From the NCBI GenBank assembly GCA_026967495.1, contig CP114060.1:2418001-2482000 (forward strand): a stretch of 64,000 nt of DNA, in the 5' to 3' direction. Below are positions 1-8,480 of the stretch, one piece after another (the first letter of the stretch is position 1; the number at the start of each line of letters is the position of its first letter). This DNA comes from Rouxiella badensis (GTDB taxonomy: Bacteria; Pseudomonadota; Gammaproteobacteria; Enterobacterales; Enterobacteriaceae). The position numbers were made by a program, and so were the translations under genes. The notes beneath the pieces were generated by a model. The model was not told where the DNA came from, did no database searches, and saw only the letters and a program-made list of their open reading frames with translations.

Positions 1-1755
1 AGTGCTTCATTATTTGCCGCTTCTTCGCATGCTGCCGATAACCAGCGTACTATAAGCTACCTGACTTCATGGGGCGCCGCTAATATGACGCCGGAGCTGA
101 TTAAAAAGAGTGAAGTAGATACCCTTCTGCTCGCTTTTGGTTCCTGGGATGCCCAAGGTAATATCTCAGGTTCTGACAACATGTTTAATTCCGGAAGCGA
201 TACCTATTGGAAACCGATGGAATATCTCAACTGGACCCAGGCTAAATTTGATAATCCAAATTTAAAACTCATGCTGGCCTTTGGGGGTGAAAAAGGCGAA
301 GGTCTGTGGGCAGATCTTCACAATGAGAACAGCCGCGAAAAGATCGCGCAAGGTCTGGTGAAACTCCTGAAAAAGGATTTTCCAGTTTACAAAAAAAATG
401 GTCAATATCAGCAGGTTGGAACAATCCGCCTGGATGGTGTAGATTTTGATTATGAAAAACAGGCTCGTCTGACAGAAGAAGAAAATCATAATCTGTTGAA
501 ACTGGCAACACGCGTACGTGCGTTGTTAGGGGCAAACAGCGGTAAGTTGCTAAGTCTGACGACTTATCACGTGGGTGCCGATCCGGTCAGTTGTCTTGAT
601 AATCTCACTGCAGAATGTTCCTATAACGGCAAAACCGATCACTCGGGTGAAGTATTAACTCTCCTTAAAGAAGGTAAAAGTCTTTTCGATTTCTTTAACG
701 TAATGACCTATGATGCAGGCCCTGATTTTAAATATAAAGTCGCCATGGAAAATTATAGTAAAGTGCTGGGTGATAAATCGAAAATTATTCTAGGTAATAC
801 TATTAACGATCAGTGGGGTCCTAATGGACGCTTTGTTGAACCTCGTGCAAATAATATTTATCGTGCTGGCTGGCAGGCGGAAAATAATTTTGGCGGATTC
901 TTCGTATGGGCGCTCGGTGCTTCACCAACGTTGAATATGCAAGCCGATAAGCAGGTTGATTATGTATTAGAGATGAAAGACGCCGCTGAAAATGCGTCAC
1001 CTGGCGACGTTAATCAGGCTCCTGTGGCAAAGGTAAGCTTCCCGCAAGTGATTGTTGGCGCAGCTAGTCACGTAGAGCTAGACGGTTCAGCTTCATCAGA
1101 TCCAGAACAACAGCCATTAACTTTCCACTGGAAGCAAATTAGCGGTTCAAAAGTCAAACTAACCTCCCAGCATGACAAGGCCTTTTTCTCTCTTCCTGCT
1201 CCAGGCAAGACAGAAACGCTGCATTTCCAACTGACGGTTAACGATGGAGAACGCAATTCAACGCCGTTTGATATCATCATCAAACATCAGGCAGAGCAGG
1301 CTGGCAACAATGCACCGGTAGCGGATGCAGGCTCGGCGCAAACAGTAGAGAGCAACCAGAAGGTTACGCTCAATGGCTCCGCTTCACACGATCCTGATAA
1401 CGATACTCTGACCTATAGCTGGGCGCAGAAATCAGGCAAAAAAGTCACCTTAAGCCATCCTAACAGCGTGAAAACAACCTTTACGACGCCTGATGTGCAA
1501 AAAGATGAAACCTTAGTCTTTACCCTGAAGGTAAGTGATGGACAGTTGCAGAGCCATGCTGATGTCTCTGTCGTAGTAAAAGCTAAATCAGTACCCGACG
1601 TTGGTGGTGACAGCTGGGTGTCAAATAAGCAGTACAAACCGGGGGATATGGTGACTGATAACGGTGCCGTTTATCGTTGTTTGCAAGGTCACCTGTCAGC
1701 AAGCCATTGGGCACCGCATATGCCAGGCCTGGCTTCTCTGTGGCAGAAACAATAA
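1..1755 (+). CDS. Secreted GH18 chitinase with PKD-like and chitin-binding domains (5' end cut by window)
   Basis: The frame is open from base 1, where it encodes the end of a signal peptide (…AASSHA-ADNQ) followed by the TISYLTSWG strand typical of family 18 glycosidases, so the true start lies outside the window. The GH18 signature DGVDFDYE is visible, with the catalytic Glu codon at 454-456. Two PKD/REJ-like Ig modules follow (about 1015-1280 and 1309-1590), then a C-terminal CBM5/12-type chitin-binding module with YKPGDMV and a closing SLWQKQ. This is the architecture of exported bacterial chitinases that hydrolyse insoluble chitin. No partner gene is visible. The domain assignment is secure; endo versus exo action cannot be told. 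Confidence 0.9.
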   Translation, partial: SASLFAASSHAADNQRTISYLTSWGAANMTPELIKKSEVDTLLLAFGSWDAQGNISGSDNMFNSGSDTYWKPMEYLNWTQAKFDNPNLKLMLAFGGEKGEGLWADLHNENSREKIAQGLVKLLKKDFPVYKKNGQYQQVGTIRLDGVDFDYEKQARLTEEENHNLLKLATRVRALLGANSGKLLSLTTYHVGADPVSCLDNLTAECSYNGKTDHSGEVLTLLKEGKSLFDFFNVMTYDAGPDFKYKVAMENYSKVLGDKSKIILGNTINDQWGPNGRFVEPRANNIYRAGWQAENNFGGFFVWALGASPTLNMQADKQVDYVLEMKDAAENASPGDVNQAPVAKVSFPQVIVGAASHVELDGSASSDPEQQPLTFHWKQISGSKVKLTSQHDKAFFSLPAPGKTETLHFQLTVNDGERNSTPFDIIIKHQAEQAGNNAPVADAGSAQTVESNQKVTLNGSASHDPDNDTLTYSWAQKSGKKVTLSHPNSVKTTFTTPDVQKDETLVFTLKVSDGQLQSHADVSVVVKAKSVPDVGGDSWVSNKQYKPGDMVTDNGAVYRCLQGHLSASHWAPHMPGLASLWQKQ

Positions 1756-1851
1756 CCTTAACAGACTGCTGCCAATATCGCTGTCCGGTTAAACGGCAGA
1801 GAGGCTATCCAGCTTAATAAATTAGGGTGTTCGACGGCGTAACACCCCAGA

Positions 1852-1878
1852 CGGGGGCATTTAATATGCCCCCGTTTT
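1852..1878 (+). terminator. Rho-independent terminator of the chitinase gene
   Basis: A perfect 9-bp stem (CGGGGGCAT / ATGCCCCCG) with a 5-nt loop is followed by TTTT, about 100 nt after the chitinase stop. Confidence 0.85.
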
Positions 1879-1979
1879 CTGCATGGACATTGGGTTACTA
1901 ACGTCACATCCCAGGGTAAAAGATGCTCGAATGAACTATCCGCAAACAACTTGGGTTAACCAGCAAACATCGGCGTCGG

Positions 1980-2507
1980 CTAATCAGCCATAGCCACACA
2001 CCTTTTCAGAAACACTTCGCACAGCATGCAACGCGCGCCGCCGCTGGCGCTCAACCAGTGAAGGCAGGGCATCGAGACAGACAATCGCAAGACGACTGCC
2101 GACCCTGTGCCCTCAAGGGAGTGCCCCTTAAGCTCGTGAGCAGAGAGGTAAACGCGGTTGTTCACCACAAAATCAGTGACTAGCCGGTTGATAATCTCCT
2201 GTCGACGCTCACGGCGGCGATTGGAAGCCTCCATTGGAAAGGGATAAAGCGTTCCATCTTCCAACGTGGCAATCCAGTTATTTGGAAAGAGCGAGTCCGG
2301 TGTGCCGTGCTCGGCGACGTCATCAACGATATGCACATCGATATCGACGCTTCTCAATGCCCTGACATAGCTGTCGAAGGCAATCTGCGCCTGAATCTGC
2401 ACGTCTCTGATACCGGTCAGCCGTTTCTGAAAGGCGTTGCTTGCCTGTGTCTCCTGATTACTCATAAACGCAGCATGCCTTACCATCAATACCGTATTCG
2501 TCTGCAT
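1980..2507 (-). pseudogene. ctlX: Remnant of CtlX-type amidinotransferase/citrulline hydrolase with internal deletion
   Basis: The N-terminal part matches the CtlX / amidinotransferase-superfamily pattern: TVLMVRHAAF, SNAFQ, SLFPNNWI, YPFPMEASNRR and LEGTGSAVV. Directly after LEGTGS the frame turns into unrelated residues and then rejoins a C-terminal GGARCMLCEVFL, which is the region that carries the catalytic Cys. CtlX proteins are around 300 residues, but only 175 codons remain here, so roughly 120 codons are missing from the middle. The enzyme is almost certainly inactive. Its start abuts the fragment of an Lrp-type regulator on the other strand, the usual neighbour of ctlX, and that gene is broken too. 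I am confident of the family and fairly confident it is a pseudogene. Confidence 0.7.
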
Positions 2508-2754
2508 GAACGTGGCGGTTGAGGGAGCGAAAGCGTCGGTGATTATTCAGCAGTTGAGGGGAGAACCGGCGGTGCATACTCTGCATACCACCAATGGAAA
2601 ATGGGACTTGCTGGTGGAATTAGGGGCAGATAATTTGGAAATTTTCGATCAAATTCTCGGGCGTATTCGGCGAATTGAAGGGATTTTTATAATACGGAAA
2701 CCAGCATTCTTCTCTCGACACGCAAGGCGTGAAATAGGAATGGTGGTTCCCTAG
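2506..2754 (+). pseudogene. C-terminal fragment of an Lrp/AsnC-family regulator
   Basis: The 82 codons encode only the ligand-binding (RAM) half of an Lrp/AsnC protein: VHTLHTTNGKWDLLVEL, LEIFDQILGRIRRIEG. No helix-turn-helix precedes it, because the sequence runs straight into the start of the divergent ctlX remnant. The deletion must have removed the DNA-binding half and the shared promoter region. No function is expected. Confidence 0.7.
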
Positions 2755-2774
2755 CTCTTCGCGACCTACGCGCC

Positions 2775-3632
2775 TTAAAGCGCGTTGAGTGATTTGGCAA
2801 TCACGTCCTGGTAAGCGCCCGTCGCATGGCCCAGTAAACGGCTCAGAGTCTGGCTGTCATTATACAGTGCACCTTGACTTGCCCCAATGTCTGAGTCCGC
2901 GAGAACATCAGCCAGACCCTCTGGTAAACCTGCTCCTTTCAGTGCAGCGGCAAAGTCCGCCTGCGGCAGATTGACGTAATTCACTTCTTTGCCAGACTGG
3001 CGAGCGATTTCAGCGGCAAATTCCGCCAGCGTATAACTTTGATCGCCGGCCAGTTCGTAGATTTTTCCTTCCTGCGCCTCAGAAAGTAGTACTTTTGCCG
3101 CCGCACGCGCGTAATCGGCACGTGGAGCGGAAGAAATACGTCCGTCGCTGGCAGAGCCGATAAAGGCATTATGGGCCAGTGAGGGTGCAATGCTTGCGGC
3201 ATAGTTTTCTGTATACCAGCCGTTACGCAGCAGCACGTAAGGTACGCCAGACGACTTCAATGCGGCTTCGGTATCGCGATGTTCTTTGGCAAGCAATAAC
3301 GGAGACGAGTCAAGATTGAGCAGGCTGGTATAAGCGATGAGTTTAACGCCGGCCTGTTTGGCGGCATCGATGACGGCCTGATGCTGTGCGGTACGTTGGC
3401 CCACCTCGCTTGACGAAATCAGCAGCAGTTTATCGACGCCGCTAAAAGCGGTTTTTAATGTTTCAGGCTTGCTGTAGTCAGCCTGGCGAACATCCACGCC
3501 CAACGCGTTGAGATCTTCGGCTTTCGCGGGGTTGCGCACTGCCGCAACGATTTCATTCGCAGGCGTATTTTTCAGTAATTCTTCGACTACCAGACGACCT
3601 AACTGACCTGTTGCACCCGTAACTGCAATCAT
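2775..3632 (-). CDS. qorB: NAD(P)H:quinone oxidoreductase, NmrA-like SDR (QorB)
   Basis: Cytosolic reductase of quinones using NADPH. The N-terminal Rossmann motif is MIAVTGATGQLG, and the NmrA-like features VVEELL, NPAKAEDL and LLRNGWYTEN follow. I chose the start at 3632 because it gives 285 residues, the length of E. coli QorB, and is preceded by GGAGAA at good spacing; a longer frame to 3716 lacks a ribosome site. The gene is divergent from an HxlR-family regulator, the same arrangement as qorB-ytfH in E. coli, with a palindromic operator candidate between them. Confidence 0.9.
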   Translation of the reverse strand: MIAVTGATGQLGRLVVEELLKNTPANEIVAAVRNPAKAEDLNALGVDVRQADYSKPETLKTAFSGVDKLLLISSSEVGQRTAQHQAVIDAAKQAGVKLIAYTSLLNLDSSPLLLAKEHRDTEAALKSSGVPYVLLRNGWYTENYAASIAPSLAHNAFIGSASDGRISSAPRADYARAAAKVLLSEAQEGKIYELAGDQSYTLAEFAAEIARQSGKEVNYVNLPQADFAAALKGAGLPEGLADVLADSDIGASQGALYNDSQTLSRLLGHATGAYQDVIAKSLNAL

Positions 3633-3738
3633 AATGTTCTCCATTTTCCGAAGATAGCCTGCCGAACAGCAGGCGTATATAAAAGTATAGCCATCGAAAC
3701 TCTGTACGGAGAGCACTATAGAATATACACTATATAAA

Positions 3739-3752
3739 GGTAAGTACTTACC
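3739..3752. promoter_or_regulatory. Palindromic operator candidate between qorB and its HxlR regulator
   Basis: GGTAAGTACTTACC is a perfect 14-bp palindrome in the 158-bp divergent intergenic region, 39 bp upstream of the regulator start. It sits beside TATATAAA, a plausible -10 element. HxlR/QorR proteins bind such inverted repeats as dimers; that this one is the site is inference. Confidence 0.55.
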
Positions 3753-3790
3753 ATTTGGTTAGTATTGATTTTATTGAGAGGAAAATGGCG

Positions 3791-4168
3791 ATGAGCGAAA
3801 AGGGTGTTTTGAATCATCCATTTAGGAAAGGTGAGCTACTTGATTTAAATTGTCCTTCTCGCGAAATACTCCAGCATATTGCCAGCCGATGGGGGATCCT
3901 GGTGCTTATTGCTCTTGATAGAGAGACGCTGCGCTTTAGTGAACTTAGAAAGAAAATCAGCGGTATTAGCGAAAAAATGCTTTCGCAAACGTTACAGACT
4001 TTTGAAAAGGACGGCTTCATTCATCGCACCATGCTGCCCGTGATGCCCCCGCACACCGAGTACCGGTTAACCCCGCTTGGGCTGGAAGTCTACGAGCAGG
4101 TCATTCACCTGAGTGATTGGATTGAACTCAACCTGCCGCGCGTATTGAATGCGGGAAAGGAAGCTTAA
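3791..4168 (+). CDS. HxlR-family winged-helix regulator (QorR/YtfH-like)
   Basis: A 125-residue DNA-binding protein with the HxlR core: CPSREILQHIASRWG, LRFSELRKKISGISEKMLSQTL and the wing YRLTPLGLEVYEQV. The ATG at 3791 is preferred because GAGAGG lies 9 nt upstream; the ATG at 3785 leaves only 3 nt. A Cys in the N-terminal LNCPSR motif matches redox-sensing members such as QorR, which respond to thiol-oxidising stress. It is divergent from qorB and probably controls it and itself. Confidence 0.85.
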   Translation: MSEKGVLNHPFRKGELLDLNCPSREILQHIASRWGILVLIALDRETLRFSELRKKISGISEKMLSQTLQTFEKDGFIHRTMLPVMPPHTEYRLTPLGLEVYEQVIHLSDWIELNLPRVLNAGKEA

Positions 4169-4193
4169 CGGCAAGCTTGGGGCCTGATTCAGA

Positions 4194-4226
4194 ACTGACG
4201 CCAGAAGTTACCTCGCTGGCGTCAGT
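4194..4226 (+). terminator. Hairpin after the HxlR regulator
   Basis: A perfect 11-bp stem (ACTGACGCCAG / CTGGCGTCAGT) has an 11-nt loop but no T-run, so it may be a weak terminator or a 3' stabilising structure between convergent genes. Confidence 0.45.
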
Positions 4227-4267
4227 CGAAGGGCGCTGCGGCCCTGGGAAAAAGAACAGAGAAAAAC

Positions 4268-4982
4268 TCAGTTTAGTTCGGCAACAGGCTCCGAGCGGAT
4301 TTTACTGGTGTGAACAATTTCCAGAACGCTTTGGCACATTTCTTCCGGTGTGGCTGCCCTAAAACAGTTATCGCCATCTTTCAGGCTAGCATTGTTATAG
4401 TATTCAGCCAGAACGCACCAGCGTACTCCGCCTCGGCTCCAGACATCTCTGTCGGCAGTCCCGTCCCCAATAATCATTGCCGGGCTAGTGATTATTTTCT
4501 TTTTACGTAACTCTTCAACGATGAAGGACTTACTTTTCTTTGAAGACCAGAGCGGAGAAGGGCGCAGGCCAATGACGCTATTACGCCACCAGAGGAATCG
4601 ATTACCGACAACATTCTCGGGCGCAATGCCCCATTCAGTTGCCAGCGGTTTAATCCATTCCTCATAACCCCCTGAAATAATATGGATAGTGGCATTCGCT
4701 TGTTTGAGCTTGCTAAACAATTCGTGAAAAACAGCCGGCAAACGATCTCGGCTGTTCTCAACATACTGTTTGATGTGGCTTCTTTTGATTCTCCTTGCCA
4801 TTTGTAGCATGAAGAGGTTTTCCGCCAAACTCGCTTTGCCTGCCAGAGACTCTAGGTGCGATGTCAGCAAGTCTCTGCATCAGGGCTGCACGCTGTGCAT
4901 CGGCTGCAAGGGCAAGCTTCAACACTTCGACGGTACTTTCCTCAGGCATGAGCGTGAAGTCAAAATCGAAGATGACATCCAT
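4268..4982 (-). CDS. HAD-superfamily phosphatase, SerB-like (frameshifted in this sequence)
   Basis: Motif I is MDVIFDFDFTLMPEES (nucleophile Asp and DxDxT form), motif II is HIISGGYEEW, and motif IV is IIGDGTADRDVW, as in phosphoserine-phosphatase-type HAD enzymes. The two halves are in different frames joined at GAGACTC (4846-4852); removing the central base gives a continuous reading through …IAPRALAGK…. The start at 4982 has GGGAG upstream and overlaps the end of the corrected upstream acyltransferase gene (its TGA is at 4960-4962), so the two are translationally coupled. The substrate is unknown; pairing with a PlsC-like enzyme suggests a phosphorylated lipid or lipid precursor. About 237 residues. 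Confidence 0.75.
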
Positions 4983-5720
4983 TATTTTTTCTCCCTGCGC
5001 GATATTGATGTTTTTCTTCACGAGTAACATGGGTGGCGGGGATACCTAAATGCTGGGCGATGCTTTGTTGAATCCGGTCGGCGTATTCCTGGGGGTGCCC
5101 GATTCGGCTTCTGAAACATAAGCCGGTATCGTGTCAAGATAGTCCAAATTGAAATGAAGCGTCGGACTGGTCAATAAACGAAGAAATTTTGCTATGCCCG
5201 AGGAGTCTATCGGGTTTGGCGACAGTCCAAAAGGCAGTCGAAGAGTCATCGCCATTGGAACAACCGGGCGACCTCTTACCAGGAAATCATGACGAAAACG
5301 AAAAAGCCCCCGCCTATTGTTAATGGTGGCTTCGGGGGTTACATACAGCGCAACGCCATCGGGCGACTTTTTCCATTCTCGGAATTTCTTTACCATTTGT
5401 TTGAGATCGGTAACTTGCCAGTATGCTGAACCCGAGCCTTTAAACAGCAAGAATCCCATTACCTTGCCAGCAATGCTGTCAACATGATGGACCATCAGCG
5501 TGCTCAAAGGCATAGCCAGCGCGGGGAAGTGGTCGAAAACACTGATGTGATTCGCCGCGACCACGCAACCGTTTGTGTGTTTTTTAACTGTGTCATAATC
5601 CAGGTTCGAGGTAACTTTGATACCTATTAAACGAAGTAGTCTGATATAACTTTTTTCTTTGTTTCAACGGAACAGGCTTGAATCAGTACTGTGTAAATCA
5701 CTAGCAGGGTTACCCTGCAT
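4960..5720 (-). CDS. PlsC-like 1-acyl-glycerol-3-phosphate acyltransferase family protein (disrupted)
   Basis: The acyltransferase motif NHISVFDHFP carries the catalytic His-Asp, and VTPEATINNRRGLFRFR corresponds to the PEGTRS block. The published-length C-terminus is recovered only if a G5 run at 5091-5095 is read as six bases: EYADRIQQSIAQH… then appears and runs to a TGA at 4960-4962 inside the HAD start. The 5' end is also doubtful. No ATG lies in the open frame, but an ATG at 5718-5720 is in frame if one TGA (5664-5666, in LFR-stop-NKEK) were a sense codon. This could be sequencing error or a real pseudogene. The enzyme would act at the inner membrane on lysophospholipid-type acceptors. 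Confidence 0.65.
5704..5718. repeat. 15-bp perfect palindrome
   Basis: GCAGGGT-T-ACCCTGC is too tight to form an RNA hairpin loop, so if functional it would be a protein-binding site near the start of the acyltransferase gene. Function unknown. Confidence 0.3.
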
Positions 5721-5751
5721 AACGCAACCAAAATGCCCAAGGGGAACCAAA

Positions 5752-5771
5752 GAGCCCATAAAATCGGGTTC
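5752..5771 (-). terminator. Possible terminator of the GNAT gene
   Basis: On the minus strand GAACCC / GGGCTC (one G·T pair) with an 8-nt loop is followed by TTTGGTT, 70 nt after the GNAT stop. Confidence 0.35.
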
Positions 5772-5842
5772 TTTTTTCCCCCTGGAACACGGCGTGGTCG
5801 CAAAGAAGGATCACATCATCATTTTTCATTACAAGAAAGCCT

Positions 5843-6433
5843 TCAATTTATTCTGTTTTCGCTATAACGCTTGGATCCCACTAATTTGATGATTTTTCCT
5901 TCGTTCATTTCACGCACTGACTGGAAGAGTTTCTGTGTGAGGATAATGCGTTGATGGGGACCAAATTCAGTCTCAAAAATTCCGTCATCGAGTGTTTTAA
6001 GGCCAAGGTATTTCATATTCATATTGATGGCTTTGACGTTCTTGATATTGGTCAGGGTATAAACTTCTTCAAGACCCAATTTATCAAAGGCATAGCTTAA
6101 AGCCAGATGACCAGCAATAAACGGCCAAGGCGTTCCCCACCACTGTGAGTCGTAACGCATACCAAAATTAATGCCGTACTCTTTTTTCTCGAAGCCTGCA
6201 AAGCCCATAAAGCGATGTTCTTCGCCTAAGGTCGCTGCCCAACGTGAAAAACCATACTGTTCCTGAGAAGCACGGAATCGCGCAATCTCTTGCTCGATAG
6301 TCTCTTTGGTACGGGGTTTTCCTGATGAGATAAACTTCATGACTTCTTGGTTTGATGCCATTTCTGAATAGCCTTTAACGTCTTCAGGCTCCCATGTTCT
6401 CAAGGTAACATTATAGTCTTGGCTAATGTTCAT
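5843..6433 (-). CDS. GNAT-family N-acetyltransferase (RimJ/RimL type)
   Basis: A 196-residue protein with the RimJ-like acetyltransferase layout: an N-terminal LRTWEPEDVKGYSEMASN, the core FMGFAGF and the acetyl-CoA region GHLALSYAFDKLGLEEVYTLT followed by NVKAINMNMKYLGL. The start at 6433 is preceded by AAGGAG with ideal spacing; the longer frame to 6484 has none. The acceptor is unknown: such proteins modify ribosomal proteins, small molecules or antibiotics. It stands alone. Confidence 0.8.
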   Translation of the reverse strand: MNISQDYNVTLRTWEPEDVKGYSEMASNQEVMKFISSGKPRTKETIEQEIARFRASQEQYGFSRWAATLGEEHRFMGFAGFEKKEYGINFGMRYDSQWWGTPWPFIAGHLALSYAFDKLGLEEVYTLTNIKNVKAINMNMKYLGLKTLDDGIFETEFGPHQRIILTQKLFQSVREMNEGKIIKLVGSKRYSENRIN

Positions 6434-7375
6434 CTTTAACTCCTTATTTGGGTAACAACTAGTGACAGTAACTTCAGGTAACAATAACTTCTTTAATTAA
6501 GTACACATCCGATTAACTACAGACTCAGAAGGATATTGTTGGATCCGGATAGTGAACAATCCTTATCAACTGATTCCAGGATTCAAGAAAAGACTTTGAC
6601 GACGTTTCCTGTCACCTAAGGGACAGCTATTTCCCTGTTTCCCTTTATCTCCATTTTGCTGAATGGAATAAGGCATTTCTAAAATAAGCAGTTAGCGCTG
6701 ACTTCAAAATTTTTTAAATTTTTTTTCGTCAAGCAATATTTTGTCGAAAGATAGTTATTTTCCTGCAAAACAAATTAATTACTGGTGAAAGAACTTTGCA
6801 GGCGTTCTGCTGTATAAAATACATCCTTCCCGATGAGCGTAAATGCACAAGCTTTACGCCACAGCACAGCGTCTGTTTAACCCTATCTCATGATCCTAAT
6901 TGTCTAACATTCAAACAACATGCCGAAAGTTGCCTCCAGGCGCGTCAGTGGCGAAATTTTGATAGTTAACTTTCGTTACACTGTTACGGCGGTTGGAGCG
7001 GCGGTTGCTTAAGGTTTGTTAAACGAATTCTAGTTGATATGTTGTTTTTTTTCACACATTCATCTTTGTTAGTAAAGGGGGCACTTGTAATTTAATGTAA
7101 AATTATGACTAAAAATTGATTTAAATCATTGACTTGTATCGTATATAAATTTTTTTTATTTTTTATGATAAAGTTAGTTTCGCCATCCCTGCAAGCCCAT
7201 CACATCTCATATGTTTATGATTCTCTAGTATAAAACCCTATATCCTTCAGGCTTACTTCACTTTTGTTAATGTTCTGTGATTTATACGCTTGACTTCTTA
7301 ATGTTTTAAGAGGCTATTTTTGACTGAAATCCTGACGTTTTTTTGAGCATAAGAGAAGCTTATGGATATAGTCAT
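6434..7375. other. Long AT-rich tract without recognisable gene
   Basis: About 940 bp rich in A/T runs (for example T8 near 7148), with no ORF that has both a ribosome-binding site and recognisable content on either strand. It contains scattered promoter-like AT stretches. An untranslated RNA or a decayed insertion cannot be excluded, but I see no terminator hairpin or repeat that would support one. Confidence 0.5.
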
Positions 7376-7648
7376 TTACCTGCGAAAATTCAGCAGGAAA
7401 CCGCGCTTTAATCTCTTTCTCCGTAATGAACTTTGGTGAGCCTCACGGTGGCCTGTAATGACGTGGGCCAGGTGATATTTATTGCTATTGGTGACCTCAA
7501 CCTGAAATAGCCTTTTGCGGTAGCGGACGCAGTAGGTAAAAGGAGGGTATTTATTCCCAGTCCCGTATTTCTTTTTATGCTCATCAATTGCTTTGCTGGC
7601 GGCAACAAGGTGGGCGTGTTCGGTATCACCCTCAATCATTATTTTCAT
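7376..7648 (-). CDS. Small basic protein, possibly DUF4060-like
   Basis: 90 residues; the central part (AASKAIDEHKKKYGTGNKYP, then YRVEV-like FQVEVTN) resembles the DUF4060 small proteins found in enterobacterial prophages and genomes, whose function is unknown. AAGAGAAG precedes the ATG at suitable spacing. The C-terminus is very basic (SSLRRKRLKRGF). It lies downstream of a strong bidirectional terminator in a run of tiny minus-strand genes. The family call is tentative. Confidence 0.5.
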   Translation of the reverse strand: MKIMIEGDTEHAHLVAASKAIDEHKKKYGTGNKYPPFTYCVRYRKRLFQVEVTNSNKYHLAHVITGHREAHQSSLRRKRLKRGFLLNFRR

Positions 7649-7700
7649 GCGCTTCTCTTCTTATCTATTTTATGAACCTTGCTGCCGCAGACATAAAAAA

Positions 7701-7717
7701 GGTCGCCATTGGCGACC
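7701..7717. terminator. Strong bidirectional terminator
   Basis: A perfect 7-bp stem GGTCGCC / GGCGACC with a 3-nt loop is flanked by A6 on the left and a T-rich stretch on the right. It ends the 7726-7968 gene on the minus strand. Confidence 0.8.
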
Positions 7718-7725
7718 TCTTGTTT

Positions 7726-7968
7726 TCATGTTTTTAACGAGGTGGCGTAATTAAGAGGACACGGTGAGTGAAGTGAATACTTCACTTCGGTCTGGATAAC
7801 GCCATATCTTGTTCCGCCTGTAAGGCGAATGATAGTGTAATCCTCGCCAGATGGTTGTGAGAGTCTTACTATGCGTTCTGTGTTAATAATGACCACACAG
7901 GGTGTTCACATTTGCATTAATCCGTGGCCGTTAATATTTTCAACGGTTACGGTGAACTTTATAAACAT
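7726..7968 (-). pseudogene. Small protein gene with one in-frame TGA
   Basis: From an ATG at 7968 with AAGGAA upstream the frame reads MFIKFTVTVENINGHGLMQM, then TGA (7906-7908), then continues without interruption for 59 codons (TPCVVIINTERIVRLSQ…, …YTIIRLTGGTRYGV…) to a TGA at 7726. That stop sits 9 nt before the strong terminator. The second part has the alternating beta-strand look of small FlbD-like or DUF proteins. Frame continuity across the stop and the exact fit to the terminator argue that this is one gene carrying a nonsense change or a sequencing error. Function unknown. Confidence 0.45.
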
Positions 7969-7987
7969 GGATTATTCCTTGGTTCTA

Positions 7988-8041
7988 TTATTTGTTATTA
8001 ACAGTGTCGATTATATTCAATTTATTTAAAGTTTTTATCAT
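7988..8041 (-). CDS. 17-codon micro-ORF with strong ribosome-binding site
   Basis: AAAAAGGAGATCC-ATG is one of the best Shine-Dalgarno sequences in the area, yet the frame (MIKTLNKLNIIDTVNNK) ends after 17 codons and is followed 19 nt later by the start of the next small gene. It could be a leader peptide or a small protein cotranscribed with 7726-7968. No family is recognised. Confidence 0.35.
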   Translation of the reverse strand: MIKTLNKLNIIDTVNNK

Positions 8042-8184
8042 GGATCTCCTTTTTGTCTCAAGGTTTTACCGATCCAGATAAATGATTCAATAATTCTATT
8101 ACGCGTAGGTTTATCTTTCAGAGAGTGAATAACAGGTCGATAAGTAATTTATACATTCATTTGCAGTACGCCTGCAGCGTGTAT

Positions 8185-8403
8185 TTACCTTGCGGTTAAT
8201 GTTCTGGAGGGATAAATGCCAATCGGACGAGAGTAAAATTCCTGTGAGTCAGAAGGTGAGTCACTGCGAACAGATAAAGGAAGCGTTGCCTTATAAACGC
8301 GTTCATTGCAGCCGGCTAATTTAGCGCCGATGTATCGTGTAAACTTATTTTCTGCCGCGCATTTAGCTCGGTATCTGGCCGTAAGGCGTTCTTTGCTGTT
8401 CAT
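8185..8403 (-). CDS. Hypothetical small protein, 72 residues
   Basis: The start MNSKERLTARYRAKC has GGGAGAA 8 nt upstream. The protein is basic with four Cys or near-Cys positions and no signal peptide, and no family is recognised. It heads the minus-strand run of small genes and is divergent from the secreted protein gene at 8481. Confidence 0.45.
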   Translation of the reverse strand: MNSKERLTARYRAKCAAENKFTRYIGAKLAGCNERVYKATLPLSVRSDSPSDSQEFYSRPIGIYPSRTLTAR

Positions 8404-8480
8404 CTAATGTTCTCCCTGGGGCTTTTCCGTTATGCATCGCGGATGCTATTCTCTGAGCATATGAATCGTAAGGGGGTGGT

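Noticed and set aside
7363..7437. 24-codon plus-strand frame after AAGAGAAG
   Set aside because: It overlaps the end of the better supported minus-strand gene at 7376-7648 and has no recognisable content.
7906..7908. Possible selenocysteine TGA in the small gene at 7726-7968
   Set aside because: No SECIS-like hairpin is visible directly after the TGA, and no selenoprotein family is recognised; a nonsense change or base error is simpler.
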